64,000 nt of DNA from an uncultured Bacteroidota bacterium (GTDB lineage Bacteria > Bacteroidota > Bacteroidia > Flavobacteriales > Flavobacteriaceae). Both the position numbers and the translations under genes were made by a program. The notes beneath the pieces were generated by a model, which did no database searches, was not told the DNA's origin, and saw only the letters and a list, made by a program, of their open reading frames with translations. The stretch's first letter is position 1. Every line of letters begins with the position of its first letter. The DNA is taken from the NCBI GenBank assembly GCA_902577515.1, contig CACGZJ010000002.1, positions 59,338 to 123,337 on the forward strand, read 5' to 3'. Shown here one piece after another: positions 53,307-61,105 of the stretch.

Positions 53307-54341
53307 TTAATCAATAAGCTCTTTGAAAATTTTTTCTCCTCCATATCTGATTACATCAGTAGATGGCAGGCCAGTATCCTCTTCGATCTTTTTGATTATG
53401 TCATTTGCTTCTTTTTCATTCATCATTATCGTATTTAATGCAATACCTATAACCTTAGCCTTTGGATATGTTCCTATAACAGAGGATAGCTTTTCGTTTA
53501 GGTCAATAAATTTTTTAAGATTAGGAATTTTAATTTTATCAATTGACCTTAGAGATTTATTTCTTGCTATATGACATAAAATCATATGAGTAGGGCACGT
53601 TCCTCTCATCAAGGGAAGTGTTGCAGAACTTCCTGGATGAAGAATAGAACCCTGACCCTCTACAATTATAATATCCTTATTACCCTGTTCCAAAACAGCT
53701 GACTCAACAGCACCACATGCATGATCAATCTTATATGCATCTAATGGAATGCCTGAACCTGTTACCGTAATTCCAACTTGACCAGTAGCAATAAACCCTA
53801 CATTAATATCATTTTCTTTTAAATACGAGTATAGTTCTAAACCTACTGTCATTTTCCCAGCCGCCATGTCTGTACCTATCATTAAAACTCTTTTATTATT
53901 TAATTTAGCAGATCTAGCAGATCCTATGTTTGGTATGAACTGAGGTTCTCTAGTATCCCAGATCCATTGACCTTTTTGATTCAATAATTTTGAAAAATCT
54001 GGAGCTACCCTATCATGTAATCCATTAATAATAGACATACCTTTATTGAGTGCCTCTTTTATAACTGCATCCCATGATTTAGGCCTAATTCCTCCTGATG
54101 TTAGTACTCCAAGTAATAGAACATTTGCGCCCATTTGTTTTGCGATTTCAACACTCTCTACTACTGGAATGTTTTTTTTTATTATTGATACATCTGCAAT
54201 TTTTTTTCCAGCAAAAACAGAATCAATTACACACACGATTTCATTGTTTAGATATCTTAAAGCACTAATACCCATTTTACCATAGTCGTCATCAATACTG
54301 GACTCCATCCATATTGCAATTTTATCAGTTGGTTTAAGCAT
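53307..54341 (-). CDS. dgcN: DUF1611 protein, DgcN-like (D-glutamate N-acetyltransferase)
   Basis: A 344-residue member of the DUF1611 family, whose characterised member DgcN acetylates D-glutamate in a marine D-Glu catabolic route. A P-loop-like C-terminal domain has G-T-D-M-A-A-G-K-M-T near residue 152 and I-I-V-E-G-Q-G-S-I-L-H-P near residue 215. The N-terminal part is a Rossmann-like domain. It overlaps the partner epimerase gene by 8 bases, the same pairing (dgcN-dgcA) as in the described pathway, which supports the assignment. Confidence 0.83.
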   Translation of the reverse strand: MLKPTDKIAIWMESSIDDDYGKMGISALRYLNNEIVCVIDSVFAGKKIADVSIIKKNIPVVESVEIAKQMGANVLLLGVLTSGGIRPKSWDAVIKEALNKGMSIINGLHDRVAPDFSKLLNQKGQWIWDTREPQFIPNIGSARSAKLNNKRVLMIGTDMAAGKMTVGLELYSYLKENDINVGFIATGQVGITVTGSGIPLDAYKIDHACGAVESAVLEQGNKDIIIVEGQGSILHPGSSATLPLMRGTCPTHMILCHIARNKSLRSIDKIKIPNLKKFIDLNEKLSSVIGTYPKAKVIGIALNTIMMNEKEANDIIKKIEEDTGLPSTDVIRYGGEKIFKELID

Positions 54342-55383
54342 AATTATCTAGTTTTAATTTTGCTCCATGGCCATATTTATTACTAGTCATTGTAATGCCA
54401 TTTTGCATAAAAGCCCCCTCTGATGGATCTGGGTCTAAATTATAATGAGAGTCCAGGTCTACATAATCTATTATTCCACTAATTGATGCACCTGCTGATA
54501 TTGCTACAGATGATTCACTCATACATCCAATCATAGTTTTTAGACCAAATGATTTTGCAGTGTTTAAAATTTTTAATGCCTCGGTTATACCGCCACACTT
54601 CATAAGCTTTAGATTAATACCATCTACATACTGAGAATGTTTAACTACATCTTCAGAAAATCTACATGATTCATCAATTATAATTGGGAGTGGCCTTCCC
54701 TTAAATAGATATTTAAGATTATCTTCATCACCTTCTTTAAGAGGCTGCTCAATGTACTCAGCTTTTCTATCTGACAGCCATTTCATCATTATTTTGGCAT
54801 CATCTAATGACCATCCTCCGTTAGCATCAACACGAATTGAAATATTAGAGTTTTTTGTTGATTGAATAACTTGCTCATAAATTTCTTTATCGAAGTCAAT
54901 ACCCTCTGGTGATCCTAACTTGATTTTCAAGGCTCTTATTTCTTTATTAGTTATTAATTCTTCAACTCTTTCTTTAATTATTTCGGGAGGATTAATTCCA
55001 ACAGTAATTGATGTAGGCATAGATGGTTTTGGCAGTCCAAATAAATCATTAATTGATAATCTTGATTTCTTAGCCTTCCAATCCCATAAAGCCATATCTA
55101 ATGCAGCAAAAGCACAAGGAGGTATATTTAAATCTTTAGCTTTTTTATTTACTTCATATATTGAAAGAGAACCAATACCAGATTCAATAAAATCTAGAAG
55201 AGAGTTTTCAGCTATATCTATTGAATTAGCCCCCTCAGTTTTTCCTGGTGCACACTCCCCCCATGCATTAATTCCATCACTAATTAATTCAATAAATAAA
55301 TTTGTAGACTTATTGTGTACTCCTCTACTTATTTGAAGAGGGTATTTTTTTTTTAGATTGACCTTATGTAAGTTTATTATCAT
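54334..55383 (-). CDS. dgcA: enolase-superfamily epimerase, DgcA / dipeptide epimerase type
   Basis: Muconate-lactonising subgroup enzyme that removes and re-adds an alpha proton via two lysines. Residues: A-L-K-I-K (Lys153, Lys155), metal ligands Asp186 (R-V-D-A-N), Glu212 (I-E-Q-P-L) and Asp237 (I-I-D-E-S), and the opposite base Lys259 (L-K-L-M-K-C-G-G). Length 349 is typical. Related enzymes are L-Ala-D/L-Glu epimerases from murein recycling and DgcA (N-acetyl-D-Glu racemase). Coupling to the DUF1611 gene favours DgcA; the dipeptide epimerase reading remains possible. Confidence 0.87.
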   Translation of the reverse strand: MIINLHKVNLKKKYPLQISRGVHNKSTNLFIELISDGINAWGECAPGKTEGANSIDIAENSLLDFIESGIGSLSIYEVNKKAKDLNIPPCAFAALDMALWDWKAKKSRLSINDLFGLPKPSMPTSITVGINPPEIIKERVEELITNKEIRALKIKLGSPEGIDFDKEIYEQVIQSTKNSNISIRVDANGGWSLDDAKIMMKWLSDRKAEYIEQPLKEGDEDNLKYLFKGRPLPIIIDESCRFSEDVVKHSQYVDGINLKLMKCGGITEALKILNTAKSFGLKTMIGCMSESSVAISAGASISGIIDYVDLDSHYNLDPDPSEGAFMQNGITMTSNKYGHGAKLKLDNYA

Positions 55384-55414
55384 CTCTATAAAATGATAAC
55401 CTAATATAAGAGTT

Positions 55415-55747
55415 TTACTTTATTGTTAGTTTAAAAGCATCCAATGTTTCTCTTTTATAGATAGGAGTTCTATTCCTTCTTGTAATCCATTTAAGCTTAC
55501 CCTTAAGATGATATCTTGTAAGTGTACTCTCGCTTAAACCAAGATACTGCGCTGCTTTGTTTTTAGGAAGATATTGAACATGTTCTGGGATATTTGAAAT
55601 ATCGTAGTCTATTGATGAAACTTCTCTAAAGCTTCTTTCGATCTCAATATCTTCTTTTTTTACCCTTTTTCCATTGATATAAACTGATCGAACACCACTA
55701 GGGAAATTTTCGATTTGATCAGGCTCTAAAAAAAAGTCTCTAGACAT
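55415..55747 (-). CDS. small helix-turn-helix protein (MerR/excisionase-like)
   Basis: A 110-residue protein with a C-terminal HTH_17-type domain: L-P-K-N-K-A-A-Q-Y-L-G-L-S-E-S-T-L-T-R-Y near residues 59-78 is the helix-turn-helix, followed by a W-I-T-R-R-N-R-T-P-I-Y wing. The N-terminal 50 residues are an acidic/beta segment I do not recognise. It lies 31 bases ahead of dgcA on the same strand and diverges from the plug-protein operon, so it may control either. Confidence 0.78.
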   Translation of the reverse strand: MSRDFFLEPDQIENFPSGVRSVYINGKRVKKEDIEIERSFREVSSIDYDISNIPEHVQYLPKNKAAQYLGLSESTLTRYHLKGKLKWITRRNRTPIYKRETLDAFKLTIK

Positions 55748-55810
55748 TAATTATAAATTGGTTATCAGTTAATTTTATAGCTAGCCTGTAAATGTAGGAA
55801 AAAAAAATTA

Positions 55811-55818
55811 TATTTTTG
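55811..55818 (+). promoter_or_regulatory. -7 promoter element of the exported-protein operon
   Basis: TATTTTTG, a perfect TAnnTTTG, 27 bases before the ATG at 55846. No good TTG is seen at -33; the closest is CTG about 22 bases upstream. The hairpin at 55823-55843 starts just after it. Confidence 0.45.
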
Positions 55819-55822
55819 TAAA

Positions 55823-55843
55823 TATCTATCTACTAAATAGATA
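55823..55843 (+). promoter_or_regulatory. inverted repeat at the predicted mRNA start
   Basis: TATCTAT (55823-55829) and ATAGATA (55837-55843) form a perfect seven-base inverted repeat with a seven-base spacer. It overlaps the expected transcription start and ends two bases before the start codon. Either an operator or a 5' hairpin that limits translation. Confidence 0.5.
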
Positions 55844-55845
55844 AC

Positions 55846-56349
55846 ATGAGACAAATACTAATATTTATTATTACTTTCTTGATGCATTCTGAAGCAATAT
55901 GTCAAAAAAACACAACAAGTTTTAATTATGGAACTAGAAATTATGCTTCAAATAAAAATTCATTTAAATATGGTATTTTAGGAGCTAATCAAGACGCAAT
56001 TGGTTCACCAACTGGTCTTATTGCAACAATAGTAAGATTAGTCCCTAGTGCTAAAAAAATTTCTGATAGATTTGGGAATGAAAATATTTCATTAAGAGGT
56101 CGAAATTCATTAGAGTTTGGAGATGAAATTATTTGGGATATAGATGGTCAAATTTTTCAAAGTCCCCCAATAATTAGTATTAATCAAATAAGATATCTTG
56201 AGATACTAAAAGGACTGTCTGCGACAAATAAATATGGAAGTGAAGGTGGTGCTGGAGTTATTGTTATAAAAACTTCTGTAAATGTGGACAATCAAGACTT
56301 AATTAATTCAGCTAAAAATCTTTGGAAAAGAGCCTATATTAAAAATTGA
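55846..56349 (+). CDS. secreted TonB-receptor plug-domain protein, no barrel (copy 1)
   Basis: A 167-residue exported protein with a signal peptide (I-L-I-F-I-I-T-F-L-M-H-S-E-A-I-C-Q) followed by a stand-alone plug domain: I-S-L-R-G-R-N-S-L near residue 80, I-I-W-D-I-D-G-Q, and Y-L-E-I-L-K-G-L-S-A-T-N-K-Y-G-S-E-G. It ends after the plug with no beta barrel, so it cannot be a receptor by itself. It is a clear paralogue of the next gene, with matching L-R-G-R, D-G and A-T-N-K-Y-G-S-E-G. First gene of a five-gene operon. Confidence 0.85.
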   Translation: MRQILIFIITFLMHSEAICQKNTTSFNYGTRNYASNKNSFKYGILGANQDAIGSPTGLIATIVRLVPSAKKISDRFGNENISLRGRNSLEFGDEIIWDIDGQIFQSPPIISINQIRYLEILKGLSATNKYGSEGGAGVIVIKTSVNVDNQDLINSAKNLWKRAYIKN

Positions 56350-56407
56350 ATTATGTTGAAACTTTATTAATCATTTGATTCTAATTAACTTTATAAAAAT
56401 ATATTAC

Positions 56408-56914
56408 ATGAAAAAATTAATATTAATTGTTTTAACTATCTGTTCAACTCAATTTACGTATACTCAGAATGATGAATCTGATAATATACTTGATAATGTT
56501 ATCTCATCAACAGATGTAGTTGATGCGCTTGTAAATCGAGTTCCAGGTGCAAAAAGAATTTATGATTCTAGAGGTTACAAAAATATCAAACTTAGAGGTC
56601 GTCAATCACTTCAAACAGCTAGTGATCAAGTATTATGGGAAGTTGACGGTCTACTATATTACAATCCGCCTAATTTAGATATTAGTCAAGTAAAGTATGT
56701 AGAAGTCCTTAAAGGCCTGGCTGCAACAAACAAATATGGAAGCGAGGGCGCAGGGGGAGTAATAATAATTAAAACACAGGTAAATCCAGATAAAATTAGT
56801 AGTAGAAAAAACTTATGGAATCAAGATAATAATCAGAATAAACCTGTAGGAAAAAAAGATAAAAAAATAAAGAAGAAGAAGGAGAAGAAGAATGAAAAAG
56901 CAAACAAATCTTGA
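56408..56914 (+). CDS. secreted TonB-receptor plug-domain protein, no barrel (copy 2)
   Basis: A 168-residue paralogue of the preceding gene. The start at 56408 gives M-K-K-L-I-L-I-V-L-T-I-C-S-T-Q as signal peptide; the longer frame from 56375 does not. Plug motifs are V-V-D-A-L-V-N-R-V-P-G-A, I-K-L-R-G-R-Q-S-L and Y-V-E-V-L-K-G-L-A-A-T-N-K-Y-G-S-E-G. The last 25 residues are an extremely Lys-rich tail (K-K-D-K-K-I-K-K-K-K-E-K-K) not present in copy 1. 58 bases lie between the two copies. Confidence 0.85.
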   Translation: MKKLILIVLTICSTQFTYTQNDESDNILDNVISSTDVVDALVNRVPGAKRIYDSRGYKNIKLRGRQSLQTASDQVLWEVDGLLYYNPPNLDISQVKYVEVLKGLAATNKYGSEGAGGVIIIKTQVNPDKISSRKNLWNQDNNQNKPVGKKDKKIKKKKEKKNEKANKS

Positions 56915-56936
56915 TTCAAAATCATTAAAATAAAAA

Positions 56937-57422
56937 ATGAAAAAAACAGGTATTCTTTTATTGTGTTATTTTTTATTAATAGGTTGTAATTCTGTTATTA
57001 ATAGCAGCGTATCTGACTTAGAGTCTTTACAACTTAAAAGTTCATTTGTTGATTTGGAAGAAAATAATTTAGACCTCTCAAAGTTTAATAACGGAAAAGT
57101 TGTAATTAGCTACTGGGCAACATGGTGCGCACCATGTATAAAGGAGATGCCCAGCATCAAAAGAGCTGAGGAAATATTAGATGACTACGGCTATACTTTT
57201 TTATTAGTTTCAGATGAGACAATTTCCAAGATATCTAATTTTAAAAATGAAATGAATTTTGATTTAAAGTTTTTGAAATCTAATAAATCCTTTGAAACAC
57301 TTGGCGTTTATGCTATGCCTACTTCATATATTTTTAACGAAAATGGAGAAATAGTTGAAACTATTGTAGGGGTAGTAGAGTGGGATTCTGATGAAATTAT
57401 AAATAAATTAAAGAGACTTTAA
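56937..57422 (+). CDS. TlpA-like thioredoxin-fold lipoprotein
   Basis: Periplasmic-facing thiol oxidoreductase of the TlpA/ResA group (161 residues). Lipoprotein signal with L-L-I-G-C (Cys17). The redox motif W-A-T-W-C-A-P-C-I-K-E-M-P is at about residues 59-71, and the cis-Pro motif Y-A-M-P-T-S-Y near residue 124. It is 22 bases after the second plug gene and 1 base before the CDCC-motif lipoprotein gene. Reducing the Cys cluster of that neighbour would be a natural job (inference). Confidence 0.9.
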   Translation: MKKTGILLLCYFLLIGCNSVINSSVSDLESLQLKSSFVDLEENNLDLSKFNNGKVVISYWATWCAPCIKEMPSIKRAEEILDDYGYTFLLVSDETISKISNFKNEMNFDLKFLKSNKSFETLGVYAMPTSYIFNENGEIVETIVGVVEWDSDEIINKLKRL

Positions 57423-57423
57423 T

Positions 57424-58623
57424 ATGAAAAAATCTATTTTAATTTTGGCTTTATTGGGTATATTATCTTGTAACTCAAAAGATATCCTAATAGAAGAAAT
57501 ATCTTTTTTATATGATAACAGCAATGCACAGCCTAGTTTAGTTTCAAATGATGGTTCATTATCACTGACTTGGATTTCTTCTGATGAGGATATGAATACT
57601 GAATTAAATTTCAGACAGTACCAAGATGAAGAATGGACAAGTACCCAAAAAATAGCAATTGGTTCTGATTGGTTTGTAAATTGGGCTGATTTTCCAACTC
57701 ATGCAATTAGTGGAAACCAATTTCTAACAAGCTATCTCAAAAAATCTGCTTCTGGTATATATACTTATGATGTTTTTTTAAGCCTACAGAATCTGTCAGG
57801 AGAAAAAATAAAAGAAGATTTTATTTTAAATACTGATGGTTTTAAAGCAGAACATGGGTTTGTTAGTATAGTTGCAAAAGATGACGAGGGGTTTCTAGTT
57901 ACATGGTTAGATGGAAGAAATACAGTAAATAAAGATGACGAGGGAAATCATAAACCCATGACCATTCGATTTGCTGAAATCACAAATGCTGGGGATATTA
58001 TTAATGAGGTTGAATTAGATGCATCTGTTTGTGATTGTTGTCAGACATCAATAACAAATACTGACAAAGGTCCATTAGTTGTATATAGGGATAGAAGTGA
58101 GAAAGAAGTTCGAGATATATATGTAACAAGAAACATAGATGATAAATGGGAGGCTCCCGCTCCAGTTCATAATGATGGATGGGTAATATACGGATGTCCT
58201 GTAAATGGTCCCAAGGTTGTTTCTCATTCTAATAATATCGCTGTAAGCTGGTTTACTGTTTATGAGGGAAAACCGAGAGTTAATCTTTCGTTTTCAGAAT
58301 CTTATGGTTCTTCTTTTAGTACTCCAATACAAATTAATGATCATAATGCCATTGGTAGAGTAGATGTTGTTTACTTAAATGATGAGGAAGTACTAGTTAG
58401 TTATATGGAGGATGATGATTTTGATACATATTTAAGATTAAAGAAAGTTTCTATAGATGGAAAAGTTTCAAAGCCAATTACAATTTCTAAAATTGATAGT
58501 GGGCGTAATACAGGTGTACCACAATTAGAAATACTTAATGACGAAATATTTATTGTTTGGACTGTTTTTGAAAATGAAAATAATCAATTGAAGACAGTAA
58601 AATTAAATTCCAAAGAAATATAA
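57424..58623 (+). CDS. beta-propeller-like lipoprotein with CDCC motif
   Basis: A 399-residue lipoprotein (signal ending I-L-S-C, Cys16) made of repeated beta units that look like a six-bladed sialidase-type propeller; such proteins are often auto-labelled exo-alpha-sialidase. I see no sialidase Arg triad or Asp boxes (S-x-D-x-G-x-T-W). The striking feature is S-V-C-D-C-C-Q-T-S near residue 200 and Y-G-C-P near residue 257, a Cys set that could bind copper or form disulfides. Its start is 1 base after the thioredoxin-like gene, so the two are coupled. Function unknown. Confidence 0.75.
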   Translation: MKKSILILALLGILSCNSKDILIEEISFLYDNSNAQPSLVSNDGSLSLTWISSDEDMNTELNFRQYQDEEWTSTQKIAIGSDWFVNWADFPTHAISGNQFLTSYLKKSASGIYTYDVFLSLQNLSGEKIKEDFILNTDGFKAEHGFVSIVAKDDEGFLVTWLDGRNTVNKDDEGNHKPMTIRFAEITNAGDIINEVELDASVCDCCQTSITNTDKGPLVVYRDRSEKEVRDIYVTRNIDDKWEAPAPVHNDGWVIYGCPVNGPKVVSHSNNIAVSWFTVYEGKPRVNLSFSESYGSSFSTPIQINDHNAIGRVDVVYLNDEEVLVSYMEDDDFDTYLRLKKVSIDGKVSKPITISKIDSGRNTGVPQLEILNDEIFIVWTVFENENNQLKTVKLNSKEI

Positions 58624-58626
58624 AGC

Positions 58627-59514
58627 TTGAAAAATTATTTCTTTATAACATTACTAATAATATCTAGTTGTTCAGATATTCCAAGAGATCAAAATTTTGA
58701 TTCAGCAGAAATTATCGAGACAGTTGTTTTGCCAAAAATTGTAAATGAAACCTCTGGATTAGAAATTCTAAACGAAGTCTTTATAACTCATAATGATTCT
58801 GGAGGAGATCCAAGTTTGTATTTTTTTAATCTTAATGGTGAGATCACAAATTCTAAAAAACTAGAACAAGAATCTTTTTGGGAAATTTATAATAATGACT
58901 GGGAAGATATTACAGCTGACAAAGATTATATCTACATTGCTGACACAGGAAATAATTTTGGTACAAGAGATAACCTAAGCATTATAAAAGTCAAAATAAG
59001 TGATTTTAGTGTTGATAGTAAAATTGATATTTTTTATTCTGATCAAGAATCCTTTTTTCCTTCTTTAAAACATAAATATGATGCAGAGGCCTTATTGATC
59101 ATTGAAGATAAATTAGCTCTATTTTCAAAAGATAGAGACTCCCTAAATACAGATCTTTATTTAATTGACGATACGATAAAAGGAAAACAAGAATTATCGA
59201 GTATTGCAAAATTTAATGTTAATACTTTGATAACAGGTGGAGACTATAATATCGAGACTGGTATTTTAGCTTTGGTAAGCTACTCGTCTAAAAGAAATTT
59301 TTTTTTAAATTTCCTAAGAGATGATCAATATTTAATCTTATTTGAAGATTTTGATATTGAAAACCCTCTTAATAACTCATTTAAAAAGTATAGAATCCCA
59401 ATTGAAAGGGCTCAGATAGAATCTGTAAAAATTATTAATGATAAGTTGTTTTGGGTAACTTCTGAAGATGAAGGAATTGGGAATCCATATATGTATAAGC
59501 TAGAAGTAAAGTAG
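58627..59514 (+). CDS. lipoprotein with propeller-like repeats, unknown function
   Basis: A 295-residue lipoprotein (I-I-S-S-C near residue 15). The start is a TTG at 58627, three bases after the previous stop; no upstream ATG fits. E-D-I-T-A-D-K-D-Y-I-Y-I-A-D-T-G-N-N near residue 97 is a motif of a Bacteroidota family of secreted propeller-like proteins; later units contain A-E-A-L-L-I-I and L-A-L-V-S-Y. No catalytic residues recognised. Last gene of the five-gene operon. Confidence 0.75.
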   Translation: MKNYFFITLLIISSCSDIPRDQNFDSAEIIETVVLPKIVNETSGLEILNEVFITHNDSGGDPSLYFFNLNGEITNSKKLEQESFWEIYNNDWEDITADKDYIYIADTGNNFGTRDNLSIIKVKISDFSVDSKIDIFYSDQESFFPSLKHKYDAEALLIIEDKLALFSKDRDSLNTDLYLIDDTIKGKQELSSIAKFNVNTLITGGDYNIETGILALVSYSSKRNFFLNFLRDDQYLILFEDFDIENPLNNSFKKYRIPIERAQIESVKIINDKLFWVTSEDEGIGNPYMYKLEVK

Positions 59515-59516
59515 AA

Positions 59517-59598
59517 AAAAACGCTCCTAACAAAACCAATTAACAAAAATTCAAAATTAACCTAGCTAAAAAGGACTAAAAATGACCTAGGAGCGTTT
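59517..59598 (-). terminator. 11-bp inverted repeat, possible large-loop terminator or structured RNA
   Basis: AAACGCTCCTA (59519-59529) and TAGGAGCGTTT (59588-59598) are perfect inverted repeats 58 bases apart. On the minus strand the second arm runs into seven T, so the lpxR transcript could end here. The loop is unusually long and holds a second CTAGG/CCTAG pairing option. This is the only long gap (146 bases) between convergent genes in the window; the rest of it shows nothing recognisable. Confidence 0.45.
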
Positions 59599-59660
59599 GT
59601 GAATCAACACACTAAAAATAGGTTTATTTTTCGTAGTATTTTTTTAAAGAAAAGTTAAAA

Positions 59661-60560
59661 TTATTTAAGATTATATGTCAAACTAATTTTTAAGAACGGA
59701 TGTCTTTTAGTTCTTTGATTGTTAGTGTCTTTTGACATTGAATTGAAAGAGGTAAGTATCTGTAAATCTCTAAAATTTTTTTTGAATCCGACTAAAAATA
59801 AATTTCTAAAATTATTAGACTCCATCACCAAATCTGCCTTATCATTAAGTAGGCTTCCTTCAAGTTTAAAATCATGGAGAAAGTACTCCTGCCTTGTGCC
59901 TATAAAAAAAGAAAACTTTGAATCACCATTAATGATAAAATTGTCTGAGAATCCAAACCATTGTAGGTCTCCAATAAATAGCCCTAACTCTAAACCTGAC
60001 ATAATTTGGTATGTCCCAAGTCTAGAGTATAATTCAGATGTAATACTAATATTGTCTTTAATATTAAGTCCTTTAAAATAACTTGCTAATAAGTTAAGCT
60101 GAAGTTCCTGAGGCATCTGCGATTCCCATTTAAGATTAGGTAGATTTAAAATTAAGTCATGATATAAATTTTGCATACCTCTTGCTAATGAAGCATCTCC
60201 TGTGATACCAATTTGACCTCCAAAGGAATAGCTTGAAGAACTGGTTAATTTTTTTTGTTTTTGATACTCAAGATATAAATACCCGCTATATGGATAGTCA
60301 TATTTATTCGGATCAGACTCATATCTCATTGAGGGCGTATAAATTAACTGTCCAATTTTAAATTTATTTAATGATATTTTATCATTTTTTGTATTTGGAG
60401 TCATAAGTGTTAGGAAGATTCCGCTAGAATAATAAAAGTCTCTATCAAAGTACAGATCATTATCAACATCCAAATTTAACTGCTTCTGTGAAATAGCTTC
60501 ATTGGGTAATAAGCAGAATAAAAGTGTTAAAAATGAAAGTATAAGTTTTTTCAAATGCAT
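59661..60560 (-). CDS. lpxR: LpxR-like lipid A 3'-O-deacylase family protein
   Basis: Outer-membrane 12-strand barrel of the LpxR family (DUF2219), which removes the 3' acyloxyacyl group of lipid A. A signal peptide (L-L-F-C-L-L-P-N-E-A-I-S-Q) is followed by D-N-D-L-Y-F-D-R-D-F-Y-Y-S-S-G near residue 32, matching the N-D...D-x-x-Y-x-x-G active-site motif. G-D-A-S-L-A-R-G-M-Q-N-L-Y-H near residue 125 carries the conserved Gln and catalytic His. 299 residues is normal. Confidence 0.85.
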   Translation of the reverse strand: MHLKKLILSFLTLLFCLLPNEAISQKQLNLDVDNDLYFDRDFYYSSGIFLTLMTPNTKNDKISLNKFKIGQLIYTPSMRYESDPNKYDYPYSGYLYLEYQKQKKLTSSSSYSFGGQIGITGDASLARGMQNLYHDLILNLPNLKWESQMPQELQLNLLASYFKGLNIKDNISITSELYSRLGTYQIMSGLELGLFIGDLQWFGFSDNFIINGDSKFSFFIGTRQEYFLHDFKLEGSLLNDKADLVMESNNFRNLFLVGFKKNFRDLQILTSFNSMSKDTNNQRTKRHPFLKISLTYNLK

Positions 60561-60595
60561 TAATTTTACTCTAATTTAATATTTTAAAATCTTCT

Positions 60596-61105
60596 ATGAT
60601 TAAAATTGAATTGGCAACGCAGAATGAATTAGATAGAGTTAAGGAAATCGCTGAGGCTTGCGCTAAAAATATGATTGAGAATAATATTTTTCAATGGAAT
60701 GATAAATACCCTAGTAGAGAAATATTTAAAGAAGATATTAAAAATAAATCTTTGTATGTATCTAAGATTAATCATGAAGTAGTTGGGTGTATTATGCTTT
60801 CATCCTTCAAAGATGATGTTTACAAGAGTGTTAATTGGATTACGCCAAATGAATATAATTTATATATTCATAGATTAGCAGTTCACCCTATTTTTCAAAA
60901 GAAAGGTATAGCAAGAAAAATGATGGATTTTGCTGAAGATTTTGCAAAATCTAATGACTATATATCTATAAGATTAGATACATTTAGTCAAAATCCAAGA
61001 AATAATAAGTTTTATAAATCCAGGGGTTACAATAAATTAGATGATGTTTATTTTCCTAAACAAAGTGAATTTCCTTTTCACTGCTATGAAAAACTTGTAG
61101 ATTAA
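60596..61105 (+). CDS. GNAT family N-acetyltransferase
   Basis: A 169-residue acetyl-CoA-dependent acetyltransferase. The CoA-binding motif A is L-A-V-H-P-I-F-Q-K-K-G-I-A-R-K-M-M near residues 98-114 (Q-x-x-G-x-A variant with Lys), followed by I-R-L-D-T-F and N-x-x-F-Y-K-S-R-G-Y near residue 140. Acceptor unknown. Its stop overlaps the PBP fragment stop (TTAA). Confidence 0.88.
   Translation: MIKIELATQNELDRVKEIAEACAKNMIENNIFQWNDKYPSREIFKEDIKNKSLYVSKINHEVVGCIMLSSFKDDVYKSVNWITPNEYNLYIHRLAVHPIFQKKGIARKMMDFAEDFAKSNDYISIRLDTFSQNPRNNKFYKSRGYNKLDDVYFPKQSEFPFHCYEKLVD

Noticed and set aside
57424..58623. Labelling the CDCC lipoprotein as an exo-alpha-sialidase
   Set aside because: No Asp boxes or Arg triad are visible; only the propeller-like strand pattern is shared.
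59519..59598. Inverted repeat considered as an integron attC site
   Set aside because: The arms lack the paired RYYYAAC and GTTRRRY core boxes in the required places, and no integrase gene is present.
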